A DNA stretch of 22,101 nucleotides, from positions 1 through 22,101 of the IMG/VR virus record IMGVR_UViG_3300009537_000200, one strand, 5' to 3'. The notes under the pieces were generated by a model, which saw only the letters and a list, made by a program, of their open reading frames with translations, was not told where the DNA came from and made no database searches. Below, one piece after another: positions 5,929 to 14,509 of this stretch; position 1 is the stretch's first letter; every line of letters begins with the position of its first letter. The position numbers and the translations under genes are program-made. This DNA comes from a virus.

Positions 5929-6753
5929 CTAACTCGTGGGCAAGCTCAGGCCGTAACTGTAGCCGTTGACGACTGAGCGGTTGAACCAGTCGTGGATAGA
6001 GAAGCGCTCGTCGGCGGTAAGCGCGCGGGAGAGCGTAAGCTTCGAGCACAAGTCGCCGTTGGCAACGGATGCCGCGCCCGAGTTGCTGTTTATGATCTGC
6101 GGAGCCGTGTCGTCCGTGCTCGGCTGCGCCACGCACGCAACGCCGTTGTACTTCGTGGACGCGGGCGAAGTGTAGGACATCTCGATCAAGCCGTACGCGG
6201 ACGACGTCGCGGGCACCGTAAGCGCGTCGCTCTCGTCAGCCGACGTGGTGAAGTCGAAGTAGCTCACGAAGTTTCCGCCCGTTCGGTAGAACGTGATGAA
6301 GCCATTGCGGTAGTCGAAGATCTGCCCTGGGTCGTTATCGATGCGCGCCAGAATCAGGAACGTCGGCCGACTGGCCGCCGCTACGATCTCCGTCGTGCAG
6401 CGCACGTACTCGTTCGCGGCGGCGGCTGGTTGAAGCGTGGGCGTCGAGTTGGGCCCGGCAGTGGCCGCGAAGGCTGGCTGAAGCGACGCAGTCCCCTGCG
6501 TCTCGTGCTTGGCATTGCCGCTCAGGTCGGTCAACTGCGAGATGTCCGCGCCGTTGAGCGTATAACCGACGCCAACGCCGTAACGAAGATCGAACCACTG
6601 GCGCAGGACAGTTGATCCGAGGAGCTCCCGCGGGGAAAGCAGATGGATGGGAGGGTCAATCGACCGAATCTCGCCCGCAGGTATCCCATCGATGGCGCGG
6701 ATCTCGTTCCACGGGATTCCGGCGTACGAGCGGATGTCCTGCGACTTAGGCAC
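5929..6753 (-). CDS. Tail-fibre-like protein with LamG/concanavalin-like fold
   Basis: The GTG at 6753 overlaps the previous stop by one base (TAGTG) and gives 274 residues, so it is preferred to the longer open frame. Residues 6-33 contain three 11-residue repeats of the form [DE]IR[SA][IY][DA]. Residues 60-270 read as a beta-rich lectin-like domain (FDLRYGVG, LTDLSGN, then GLIEMSYTSP and LTADERFSIHDWFNR), the latter typical of the closing helix of LamG-like phage domains. It probably binds host surface sugar as part of the fibre tip. It is the last tail gene before the lysis region. Confidence 0.7.
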   Translation of the reverse strand: MPKSQDIRSYAGIPWNEIRAIDGIPAGEIRSIDPPIHLLSPRELLGSTVLRQWFDLRYGVGVGYTLNGADISQLTDLSGNAKHETQGTASLQPAFAATAGPNSTPTLQPAAAANEYVRCTTEIVAAASRPTFLILARIDNDPGQIFDYRNGFITFYRTGGNFVSYFDFTTSADESDALTVPATSSAYGLIEMSYTSPASTKYNGVACVAQPSTDDTAPQIINSNSGAASVANGDLCSKLTLSRALTADERFSIHDWFNRSVVNGYSYGLSLPTS

Positions 6754-9098
6754 TACGCACCCGTCTCGGACGCTTTGACCACGCTGCACGCGCTCATGCT
6801 GTGGATCGTGACGACGTTGCCTGAATCGTCGTCCAAGTTGCCAGCCTCTAGCTGCACATCATGGTCCAGTGTCGCAGTTAGTACCGCCACCACACGCACG
6901 GCATACAGGGTGTTTTGGGTAAGGCCGTCCGCCAGGATTGCGATATCCGAATCCGGGGCCTCTACCACCAGCGCGGCACTTCCTGCCCCCAGCTCAGACC
7001 ACGCAGCTTCTAGCCGCAAGGATAACGCGCTAGTGACCCCACTATCCGCGATCCTAAACGAGAGCCCTGTATTCACATCGGTAACGTCGTTGAACGACAC
7101 GACCAGATCCCACGTCACGATATACGACCCAGAACTAGGGATGTTCGGAGATAGACCAGTAACCAGCGCAGGCGTAGCCGCGTTGAACGTCTGGTCGCTC
7201 GTCTTGACAAGCGGTCCCTCGGACGGGGAGCGGCGCTCGACCAGTTGACCGGGCTCGAACCAGATCAGGTTTGCGGTTTCCGCGTAGCCCAGCGGTTGCG
7301 GGAAGTCGCCCTCGTCGTCGGCTTGCGTAATCGCGGTACCAGCGCCCGCGTAACCGAAGTACAGAGTCCCGCCCGGCGAGAAGCTAAACCCGCTCCCGTA
7401 GTACCAGCCTCGGCGCAGCACCATCCTCTGCCCCGTGCCAGCTTCCAGGGCCAGCTCGCGAACGGGCATCTCCGCGGCCGAGTCGTCGGCTTCCTCGCGG
7501 TTGCTGTCTGACGCGACGAACAGAGGCGCGCCGATGCCCGTCGCGTTTGCGTCGACCTGGACGACGTCGGTCTCGCCCGACCAAGCGTTGGCCACCGCAG
7601 GACGCACGGTTCCGTCGCTGCGCGTGACGGACGTGATTGCCCAGCCGCCCGCGCCGCCCTCCAACAACTGGACGCGCTCGACGACGAGGCTTTCACCGGG
7701 CATGAAAGCAATTGCCCGCGCCCCAACGGCGGTTGGCCCAACCGCGAAGACGCGGGTGCCCGCGGATGTGCCGGTGGTCTGGTTGTTTTCGATCAGGATC
7801 GGCTTTGACCCGCCGTTGAACAGGGTTTTCCGGAAGACCGTCAGCCCATCCGCTGATAGGCTCTTGATGTTCAGGATCGCGCTCGTCGGCGAAAGCACTG
7901 CTCGATGACACGCCGCCCATCCCACGGCGCTGCTCGGGGCGTAGTCCGCTTGATCTCCATCGTCGGTAGCGGACACTTCCAAGCTGCCAAAGCCAACGCT
8001 CGATCCGGCGAGCCCGTTGTGCCAATACGTGATGTCGTAGTCGTCAATCGACAGGACGTAGCCAATGCGACGCACGCTGTTTCCTGGCGTGAGGGACGGC
8101 AACGAGTCGTTGCCCGGGTAGACCGGATCGAGCGCCGAGAAGCCTTCGGGGTCAGCGACGAACGAACTGACGCCGATGTAGCGAACCCAAACCTGCTTGC
8201 CGCTCTCGACGGTGCCCGTGTCGTAGTCGCTTCCGTCGAGCGCGCCTTCGAGCACACCAATGTCTTGCACGCTTGCGTCGCTCGTGGCGCCTATTCGATG
8301 GACGAGCGGAATCTCCTTCGCCTCGAACGTGACCGCGCCATACTTCGGTGCCACCAACTCGCCAACGGCAGTCACGCCTTCGTTGGTGATTTGGCCGAGC
8401 GCGGGGCGCCACGCAATCTGTGTAAGACCCGAATCGTAGTCATCGTAGAGAGCAACGCCCTCTTGCTCCGCGATCCCGAGCACGCCAGCGCCGCCGCTCC
8501 ACGGTCCCGTCTCCGCGTGCTGGTAGTGCACGACGTACCAGACGCCAGATCCATCCGAGACCGCGATCAACTCGTCGCCGTTGGACGTGGTGATGTTTGC
8601 GGAACCAGGCAAGATGATCGCCGCGTTGTGCTCCAGCGTGTTCGCGCCAGTGAAGCGCACGAAGCGAACCGCGGCAGCGCCCTTGGTGCCGAACGACTGG
8701 ATCGTCTGACCGCTGCCAGTCACGTGGACGCGGTAGCCTGTAGCCGCCCCGATGTTGACGACGGACGCTGCCGCAAGGTCCGCGCCCTTGGTGTGCTGCG
8801 CATCGAGCCACGCGATCGCGGTAGACAGGCCCAGCAGATCGAACGAGAAGTCCCTGGCGCTCTTGCCCTCGGTCGTGCCCGTCGAGCGGCGCCCAAGCAC
8901 TTGCTCCGGGGAGAGCGTGAGCGAGGTTAGGATATCCTGGATGCGGTTGTAGAGGTACCGCGTGCGGTTGGCGAATCTCTGGATAGGGTCTTCGATTGGA
9001 CGATCCGCGCCGCCTGTCGTCGCAGTCGCCTTGTCCAGGTCCTGCGGCGTGCTGATCGGATCGTCGAACGAATCGACGTCTGTGATGGTTTTTGGCAT
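6753..9098 (-). CDS. Large tail fibre protein
   Basis: A 781-residue protein starting at an ATG that overlaps the gp48-like stop (TAATG). Residues 1-60 form a typical baseplate-attachment end (DVDSFDDPIS, then IQRFANRTRYLYNRIQD). The central part has Gly/Ala/Thr-rich beta segments typical of fibres, including a tail-fibre-like motif around residues 150-190 (NAAIILPGSANITTSNGDEL). The last 110 residues (VKTSDQTFNAATP, ALVTGLSPNIP) resemble a receptor-exposed beta-sandwich. It should mediate host recognition together with the following LamG-like protein. Confidence 0.75.
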   Translation of the reverse strand: MPKTITDVDSFDDPISTPQDLDKATATTGGADRPIEDPIQRFANRTRYLYNRIQDILTSLTLSPEQVLGRRSTGTTEGKSARDFSFDLLGLSTAIAWLDAQHTKGADLAAASVVNIGAATGYRVHVTGSGQTIQSFGTKGAAAVRFVRFTGANTLEHNAAIILPGSANITTSNGDELIAVSDGSGVWYVVHYQHAETGPWSGGAGVLGIAEQEGVALYDDYDSGLTQIAWRPALGQITNEGVTAVGELVAPKYGAVTFEAKEIPLVHRIGATSDASVQDIGVLEGALDGSDYDTGTVESGKQVWVRYIGVSSFVADPEGFSALDPVYPGNDSLPSLTPGNSVRRIGYVLSIDDYDITYWHNGLAGSSVGFGSLEVSATDDGDQADYAPSSAVGWAACHRAVLSPTSAILNIKSLSADGLTVFRKTLFNGGSKPILIENNQTTGTSAGTRVFAVGPTAVGARAIAFMPGESLVVERVQLLEGGAGGWAITSVTRSDGTVRPAVANAWSGETDVVQVDANATGIGAPLFVASDSNREEADDSAAEMPVRELALEAGTGQRMVLRRGWYYGSGFSFSPGGTLYFGYAGAGTAITQADDEGDFPQPLGYAETANLIWFEPGQLVERRSPSEGPLVKTSDQTFNAATPALVTGLSPNIPSSGSYIVTWDLVVSFNDVTDVNTGLSFRIADSGVTSALSLRLEAAWSELGAGSAALVVEAPDSDIAILADGLTQNTLYAVRVVAVLTATLDHDVQLEAGNLDDDSGNVVTIHSMSACSVVKASETGA

Positions 9099-9868
9099 TA
9101 GATGTAGTCCACCAGCATCACCAACCACGCATGCGTGGGGCAGATTTGAAGCACGAGTTGTTCGAGTTCGGCGCGACGACTCGCGGGAATCTCGACGCGA
9201 TCACCAAACGTCTCACCGCCCCAGTAGAGGAAGTGCACCCACGTGTCGGAGTCGTCAGTGATCGGCGGCGGCGCGAGCGGCAAAAGGTTGTCGTTGACCA
9301 GGTAGCCGGGATCGTTCGCCAAGAAGTTGTTGCATTGAGCCTGCGGCGCGAAGTCGCGGCAAAGCGCCTCGGCTTGCCCGCACTGGTACTGACCGATCAG
9401 CGGGACGCTCGTGTGGTCGCGCGGGTCGCGCACGTCGTTGTACGGCGGCTCCCACCACTCGTGCAGATACAGCGGAAAGCCCGCAGCCTGCACGGTCGTC
9501 TGCAAGTAACTAGGGCTCTGTCCGCCCTGCGCCTTCCAGCGCGCATTGACCGCATCAATTCGATCCGCAGTCGCGGGCGCAACGGGCTGGATCGCAAACT
9601 GCCCTTCCCACTCAGGGAGCGCACGCGTCGTGTCCGCGAACAAGTCGAAGTAGACATCGTCGATGAACTGTCGCGCATCGACGAAGATCCCGGTCAGCCC
9701 GAGAAAGAAACGGTCGATCATCCGGCCGCCAGGACTGCCACCCCACAGCAGACCCTGCGTGCCCCAGATCGAGCCGTCGCCCCAGCTCCACGGCGTCAGG
9801 AATTTGCGAATGCGCCACGCGACCGCATCGGGCAAAAGATGCTGAAAGATGCGGAAAAATAGGTCCAT
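9098..9868 (-). CDS. Mu gp48-like (YmfQ, DUF2313) baseplate protein
   Basis: A 256-residue protein that links the baseplate to the fibres in Mu-type tails. Evidence is the order after gp47-like and before the fibres, plus family features: an N-terminal LLPDAVAW region, a middle DRIDAVNARW segment, an aromatic region (FPLYLHEWWEPP) and the closing LEQLVLQICPTHAWLVMLV that resembles the conserved C-terminus (kPAHt-type) of the family. The Trp/Gly-rich N-terminus is longer than usual. The ATG at 9868 has a free 54-base spacer before the + strand lipoprotein gene, so its transcription must cross that gene antisense. Confidence 0.8.
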   Translation of the reverse strand: MDLFFRIFQHLLPDAVAWRIRKFLTPWSWGDGSIWGTQGLLWGGSPGGRMIDRFFLGLTGIFVDARQFIDDVYFDLFADTTRALPEWEGQFAIQPVAPATADRIDAVNARWKAQGGQSPSYLQTTVQAAGFPLYLHEWWEPPYNDVRDPRDHTSVPLIGQYQCGQAEALCRDFAPQAQCNNFLANDPGYLVNDNLLPLAPPPITDDSDTWVHFLYWGGETFGDRVEIPASRRAELEQLVLQICPTHAWLVMLVDYI

Positions 9869-9922
9869 TCGTGAGCCTCAAAACGTCCGTGCTAGGCTTT
9901 TTCAATGACGGGAGATGAAGCT

Positions 9923-10561
9923 ATGAGGACGATTTTGATTGCGGGAATGGCGCTGGTGGCGTGCGCAGACTCTGCGGAGCCAGCGCCGAACGCGAATGAT
10001 GAGGACGCGGCGACCGCATCTGGTCAGGCTGGGGCTGTCGAAGCGGCCGGGGGTCGGGGCCCTGTCGCTCCCGTGTTCGGTGGCAGCGGCGGCGGTGAGG
10101 GCGGCGCGATGGAGGTCGTCGATGACGGGGGCATGACCGTTCCGCTCATGGATAGCGGCGCGCGGGATGCCGCGACGGTGCCGGACGACGATTCAGGCTC
10201 GGACGCTTCGGACAGCGAGGACGCCGGTCACGATGCGGCGCCGTGGCTCGACGCTGATATCGCGGACGGGTGCGAGTGCTCCGTGGGGCCGTGCTGTGAC
10301 GGGTGTATGTTCGAGAGCGGCTCTCATGTGTGCGAGGTGCTGATTATCGACGGCGAGTGCCGAAGCAACGGGTCGTTCGTGGCCAGGGCCGTGCAGACGT
10401 CGTGCTCAAGCAACTCACCCGCATGCAACGGTCGCGTAGACACGTCACCGGTCGGAAGCATGGGATCGCCGTGCAGCGAGATTGGATCGACGTGCTCATG
10501 GGATGAGGGTCGCGAGCCTTACAGTTGGACGTTTGGAGAAGCCTACTTCCACTGTGAGTAG
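9923..10561 (+). CDS. Moron-like lipoprotein with Cys-rich, disintegrin-like domain
   Basis: This is the only + strand gene within the tail module. The ATG at 9923 is preceded by GGGAG 9 bases upstream (9910-9914) and gives 212 residues. Residues 1-14 are a lipoprotein signal (MRTILIAGMALVAC, lipobox LVAC, Cys14). Residues 20-115 are low-complexity Asp/Ser/Gly/Ala. Residues 117-211 hold 12 cysteines spaced like disintegrin modules: GPCCDGCMF, later CSSNSPAC and GSPC. It likely stands on the host outer membrane, for example to exclude other phages or alter cell contact; these roles are inferred. No clear promoter was found in 9869-9922. The gene ends 4 bases from the convergent fibre gene. Confidence 0.75.
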   Translation: MRTILIAGMALVACADSAEPAPNANDEDAATASGQAGAVEAAGGRGPVAPVFGGSGGGEGGAMEVVDDGGMTVPLMDSGARDAATVPDDDSGSDASDSEDAGHDAAPWLDADIADGCECSVGPCCDGCMFESGSHVCEVLIIDGECRSNGSFVARAVQTSCSSNSPACNGRVDTSPVGSMGSPCSEIGSTCSWDEGREPYSWTFGEAYFHCE

Positions 10562-10565
10562 CGAA

Positions 10566-11258
10566 TCACCACGTGACCGTCCCATCCGTCTCGTACGTCG
10601 AAAGCCTCGCAACGACCAGGCGTGCGTCCGTCGAGCCGATGTTGTTGCCGCTCGCGTTGCGCAGCGACCATTGACCGGAGCGCGCCAGCGCCCCGACGAT
10701 GCGCGGGCTGCCGTGGATGGCGATGCCGTGCGACGTGGTCGCAGAGTGCCTGAACGCGCGAAAGGTCGCGATGACGCCGGACACCGCCTCCACCAGCTCG
10801 ATGCTAAGTTCGGCCGGATTCGTGTTGTCGTTGAGCGTGAACACGCCGTCGAGCATGAACAGCAAGAAGCAGTTCTCGTCGGTGACGGTGATGACGTTGG
10901 ACGCGAGCTGAAAACTCGCTACGTCGTTCGCGAGGCTTCCGGGCGCCGCAAGCGTGAGCAGCGAGCCATCAGCGACGCCCGAAGCGCTCACGCCAAACTG
11001 TGCGAGCTGGATGCGCGTGAGACGACGGATGGCGCCCGCGATCTGCGAACTGACGGCGGTGTCGCTGGCGTTCGTCGGGGTGACGTCAGCGGAGCGGGCA
11101 AGGTACTGAAAGAACCCCATCAGGTCGCGGACCCAACGCGCCTCAAGCGGGAAGCCGTCGCCAGCTCCGGGCGTGGACTCGTTGCGCGGGCGGCCTAGGG
11201 GGTAGTTGGTCGGATCGTTGTCGACCTGTCCTGGGTATGCTGCGGATGGGTCGATCAT
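10566..11258 (-). CDS. Tail-fibre-like protein (230 aa)
   Basis: Residues 1-65 match the attachment end of phage fibre proteins: YPGQVDNDPTNYPLG, then STPGAGDGFPLEARWVRDL and FFQYLARSADVTP, ending DTAVSSQ. Residues 90-230 are beta-rich with no recognised motif and could be a small receptor-binding domain. It lies between gp47-like and gp48-like, an unusual place, since fibres follow gp48 in Mu. Nine bases separate it from the gp47-like gene. Confidence 0.7.
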   Translation of the reverse strand: MIDPSAAYPGQVDNDPTNYPLGRPRNESTPGAGDGFPLEARWVRDLMGFFQYLARSADVTPTNASDTAVSSQIAGAIRRLTRIQLAQFGVSASGVADGSLLTLAAPGSLANDVASFQLASNVITVTDENCFLLFMLDGVFTLNDNTNPAELSIELVEAVSGVIATFRAFRHSATTSHGIAIHGSPRIVGALARSGQWSLRNASGNNIGSTDARLVVARLSTYETDGTVTW

Positions 11259-11267
11259 TGTCTTACC

Positions 11268-12467
11268 TCACACATAGGTCGCCTCGCCGCCTTCGAGCTT
11301 CGCCTTTTCGCCATTGGCCAGCCCGTACGACTCTTGCTCGTTGCCACCGATCGTCAGCAGCACGTAGGCGACCGTCGCGCCCTTGGCGCTCGCGATTTCG
11401 TTGACCACGCCGCCAAGCGTCCCGCGCGTGATGCGGTCTTGGCGCGGCAGCACCGAAAGCCCCGTGATGAACGGCTCGCGCGTGCGCAGGTATTCGTCGA
11501 GGCCCTCGTTGATCGCAGTCTTGACGGCGGCTTCATCGGCGGCGGTCAGGGTCGCGACCGTCACGCCGATTTCCTTGCGCGTGATCGAAAGCGTGTTGAC
11601 GAGTGCGGTTGCGGGTCGGTTCGTCGCGAGCCCGTCCTCGTCCAGCTCGATCGCGGCGGCGACATCATCGAGCAGGCTGGACGGAGCGATGCCGTCTGCG
11701 TCGATTGCCTCGGTCGCCTCCACGTACACGTCCACGTACCCAGGCGTGTCACCCGTGTACGGGTAGGCGTTCTCTACGCCCGCGACACTCTCGGCCCAAA
11801 TCTGATAGTCCGCGTACGCCCCGCCCTGCGGCTTGCGCTGACTGCGCCGCAACACGCGGCTGCGATACGAATCCTCGGTCTCGGCGTCGGCCCCGACCTC
11901 GGAAACCGAAACAACGGTTGCGTTTGATGCGACGTTCGGCAACGGGTTGGCAAACGAGACGATGTCGCCCGCCTGCAAGTTGCCGATCGTTCCGATGCCG
12001 CCGCTTCCGCTCGGGTCCGACGATGCCTGAATCGTGACCTGCTTCGTCGCCGCATCGAGCGTGACGGGCGCCGTCGTGCGGTAGATGACGTTCGTCTCGG
12101 AGCGAACGAGCTGCGAGTCCGTGGCGAGCGTGCCGGTCTGTTGCAGCACCGTGATCTCAACGATCAGCTCGGCGCGCGTTCCGTCCTTTGGGTCGCCAAC
12201 GCCGAGCTGCCTGCCCCACTCGACGAGCGGGCGAATCGTCTTTCCGTTGATGACCGTTTCGTCCATCGTCGCGTGGGCGATGAACATTTGCAGGAAGATA
12301 AATCCCGCGTATTTCCACAAGAGCACGATGGCGCCCGCGAGCACTTTTGCGAGCACGCGCGTCCACGACTTGGGCAGAAGCGGGATCTCTTGCGCGATCG
12401 TCGCTTCGAGCTGGTTGACGATGGTCTCCGAAAGAGCCTGCGTCGTCGGTGTGGTGGGTCCGGGCAT
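11268..12467 (-). CDS. Mu gp47-like baseplate wedge protein (baseplate J family)
   Basis: A 399-residue protein with the baseplate_J fold: N-terminal hydrophobic helix (VLAKVLAGAIVLLWKYAGFIFLQM), then a repeated domain with GGIGTIGNLQAGDIVSF, and the typical AETEDSYRSRVLRRSQRKPQGGAYADYQIWA segment split over residues 197-228, leading into the conserved GVENAYPY stretch. The family forms the baseplate wedge around the hub. Length and order (gp46-like before, fibre after) agree with Mu-like tails. The start has only a weak ribosome binding site, 9 bases after the preceding stop. Confidence 0.9.
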   Translation of the reverse strand: MPGPTTPTTQALSETIVNQLEATIAQEIPLLPKSWTRVLAKVLAGAIVLLWKYAGFIFLQMFIAHATMDETVINGKTIRPLVEWGRQLGVGDPKDGTRAELIVEITVLQQTGTLATDSQLVRSETNVIYRTTAPVTLDAATKQVTIQASSDPSGSGGIGTIGNLQAGDIVSFANPLPNVASNATVVSVSEVGADAETEDSYRSRVLRRSQRKPQGGAYADYQIWAESVAGVENAYPYTGDTPGYVDVYVEATEAIDADGIAPSSLLDDVAAAIELDEDGLATNRPATALVNTLSITRKEIGVTVATLTAADEAAVKTAINEGLDEYLRTREPFITGLSVLPRQDRITRGTLGGVVNEIASAKGATVAYVLLTIGGNEQESYGLANGEKAKLEGGEATYV

Positions 12468-12476
12468 GGTGGCTCG

Positions 12477-12926
12477 TCAGCTTGGCGGCGTGGTGCGCTC
12501 GCCCCAGCCTTCGGTGAACTCGAACGAAAAGACCTTGTCGTCGATGGTAATGCGTGGCTCGACACGAACCCAGTTGCGCTTAGGCATCGTCACGCGAACG
12601 GATACGGCGGTCGCGTACTTGTCCTCGGTGAACCATGCAAGGTCCGCGAGCACGGCGTCTTCGAGCTTCAGCAAGTTCGCCGTGACAGCCGGAAGCGATC
12701 GCAGCAAATGTTGTGTCTGCGAACGGTACCGACGCGACGCGGCGGGTTCGTCGAAGTTGCCCCACCACTGAAGCCGCTCGTCGGGCTGTAGCCCGCTATC
12801 GCGCTCGTTGCCGCCAAACATCGACAGATAGACCGAGGAACGCAGCCCATCGTGGGTCGTGATTTGCCCATTGATGAACTGGATGTTCCCGCCGTCTGCC
12901 TCGTGGAATAGAAGCACGTCGGGCAT
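12477..12926 (-). CDS. Mu gp46-like baseplate protein
   Basis: A 149-residue protein of the phage GP46 family. Family features are an early ADGGNIQ segment, GLRSSVYLSMFGGN, the WWGNF motif at about residues 54-58, and a C-terminal VRVTMPKRNWVRVEPRI strand region. These lie at the positions expected for the ~145-residue family. It joins the spike or hub to gp47 in Mu-type baseplates. It follows the gp45-like stop by 3 bases. Confidence 0.88.
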   Translation of the reverse strand: MPDVLLFHEADGGNIQFINGQITTHDGLRSSVYLSMFGGNERDSGLQPDERLQWWGNFDEPAASRRYRSQTQHLLRSLPAVTANLLKLEDAVLADLAWFTEDKYATAVSVRVTMPKRNWVRVEPRITIDDKVFSFEFTEGWGERTTPPS

Positions 12927-12929
12927 GGG

Positions 12930-13439
12930 TCACTCGCCTTTGATCTTGGTGGACAACGCCGCGGTCTTGAGCGGGTCGAGCAGATCAACGGCTGCCTCGA
13001 ACGCGGCCTTGAGCCCAGGACCAGCGGCGGGCACGCCGTCAAGCCCCGCGCCAATCGCAGCAATGACTCCGTCGAGGTACGTCATCATGTCCTCGCCGCG
13101 CACGTAGCTCTGTTCCGCTTCGCCCCCAGGCTCTTGCAGCGACAGCGTGCCGTCGCCTTTGAGCCAGACGACGCAGACGTTGCCGCTGCCATCTCGCGCA
13201 ACGAATCGCTTCTCGCCAGCCGCCGCCACGCGATCGACGCCAGCATACCCAACAGCGGCGGTGGCGCCCGTGGCCTCATCGACCTCGACGCGCACCACCT
13301 CATCGCCCGCAAGTGGCGGTGAATCGTCACCGGGCGGCGCGAAGTGCCCCGGTGTCGCGTTGTCGTCGGCGTCGTCGGTGACGCGGACGCGCCCCTCGTC
13401 AGCCTCGTACGCCTCGACGTCGGAGATTTGGCCGCTCAT
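12930..13439 (-). CDS. Mu gp45-like baseplate spike protein
   Basis: The ATG at 13439 overlaps the hub gene stop (ATGA), giving 169 residues and excluding the longer open frame upstream. The middle carries a gp45-like spike region: GHFAPPGDDSPPLAGDEV followed by VARDGSGNVCVVWLKGDGTL, then LQEPGG and a helical C-terminus (DLLDPLKTAALS). This suits the membrane-piercing spike that caps the tail tube. It lacks an obvious OB-fold of full length at the N-terminus, so it is shorter than the Mu protein (197 residues). Confidence 0.75.
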   Translation of the reverse strand: MSGQISDVEAYEADEGRVRVTDDADDNATPGHFAPPGDDSPPLAGDEVVRVEVDEATGATAAVGYAGVDRVAAAGEKRFVARDGSGNVCVVWLKGDGTLSLQEPGGEAEQSYVRGEDMMTYLDGVIAAIGAGLDGVPAAGPGLKAAFEAAVDLLDPLKTAALSTKIKGE

Positions 13440-14509
13440 GGTGCCCACGGAAGCGTCTCGGGCGCCTCCCCGCTGAAGGCTCCGGGCATCACGACCGACA
13501 ACACGGCGTCCTCGCGCTCGCTGTCCTGGTGCAGCGCAACGCCGCGAATCAAGAATTCGTAGGGCCTGTAGATCATCGCGTTGGGTGCCTCGACGACGAT
13601 CGTGGTGTTCGGCTGCCACAGCTCGCCTTGCGGGTCGCGCCACGTGGATACGGGCACTTGCCACGACGCCGTGGTGCTGAACATGCGCGAGAGCTTCGCG
13701 CGCACGGCCTCGGGCGCATCGCCTGGCTCAACGTCCTCAAGCTTGAACGAATGCGGGCGAACGATGGCGTCTAGAAACGGGTTTCGCTCGGTGTGCTTGG
13801 CAGCGCGCTTGCCCTTTTTCTTGGCGACGAAGCCAGTCAGCTCCGCGAACCATTGCTGCGGATCAAAGCTCGCCTTGATGCTGCCAACCGGACTCTGCCC
13901 GCCCGTCAGTTTCGCAACGGGGTTTCCGGGCTCGACCGACTTGGTGCACAGCAGCTTGCCCTCGGGCGTGTTGGACAGGATGAGGTTGCGCTGCCGCGCA
14001 AGCTTGCTCAGGAACTCGTATGGCTTGTCCGTGACCTTGAGCTTGACCTGCGGAAACGGCGTGCCCTCGCTTGCATCGAACTGGACCTCGACGCCGAACG
14101 GTTCGGCGAGCCGCAGCGCGATCGCCTGTAGGCCGAGCTTCTTGAACTCCAGCGGGACGCTTTGGCCCGGCATGGTGCAATCGGCCATGACGCCAGGCTT
14201 GGCGTACGCGCTGACAGCGACCGTGCTCTTGGCGGGGTCGTCGTTCGGATGGATGCCGACAACCGTGCCGTCGAAGACGAGATCGTTTCGCGAGCGCCCG
14301 AACTGGTCGTCGTGTTTGATTCGAAGCTTGAACGGGTCGAAGGCAAACGGGCGAAAGGTGTTGCGAAAGGCTGGGTTGTCCGCCTCGAACGGCGCGGTGA
14401 AGTCAACCGACGAGAACGAGTCCAGTTGCAGGTTGATGTCAACCGACTCCCACCCGACGAACTTCTTGCTGTCGATGTGGGCCGCGACTTCGTTTTCGAT
14501 GTCGGGCAT
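13436..14509 (-). CDS. Mu gp44-like baseplate hub protein (tail protein P/D type)
   Basis: A 357-residue hub protein. The N-terminal half has the hub beta-domain pattern (INLQLDSFSSVDFTAPF, then FDGTVVGIHPN and TMPGQSVPLEF). A central FLSKLARQRNLILSNTPEGKL segment (residues about 167-187) is typical of gpD/gpP hub proteins, where the second domain reads the local operator. The C-terminus returns to strands (VVEAPNAMIYRPYEFLIRGV). Order between DNA-circulation and spike genes matches Mu. Its start follows the preceding stop without a gap. Confidence 0.88.
   Translation of the reverse strand: MPDIENEVAAHIDSKKFVGWESVDINLQLDSFSSVDFTAPFEADNPAFRNTFRPFAFDPFKLRIKHDDQFGRSRNDLVFDGTVVGIHPNDDPAKSTVAVSAYAKPGVMADCTMPGQSVPLEFKKLGLQAIALRLAEPFGVEVQFDASEGTPFPQVKLKVTDKPYEFLSKLARQRNLILSNTPEGKLLCTKSVEPGNPVAKLTGGQSPVGSIKASFDPQQWFAELTGFVAKKKGKRAAKHTERNPFLDAIVRPHSFKLEDVEPGDAPEAVRAKLSRMFSTTASWQVPVSTWRDPQGELWQPNTTIVVEAPNAMIYRPYEFLIRGVALHQDSEREDAVLSVVMPGAFSGEAPETLPWAP

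Noticed and set aside
7905-8930. Long + strand frame (341 codons) inside the tail fibre gene
   Set aside because: Arg/Val-rich antisense shadow of the large fibre gene with no domain or coupling to neighbours.
9869-9922. Promoter for the moron lipoprotein gene
   Set aside because: No convincing -35/-10 pair could be seen in this short spacer, so no site is annotated.
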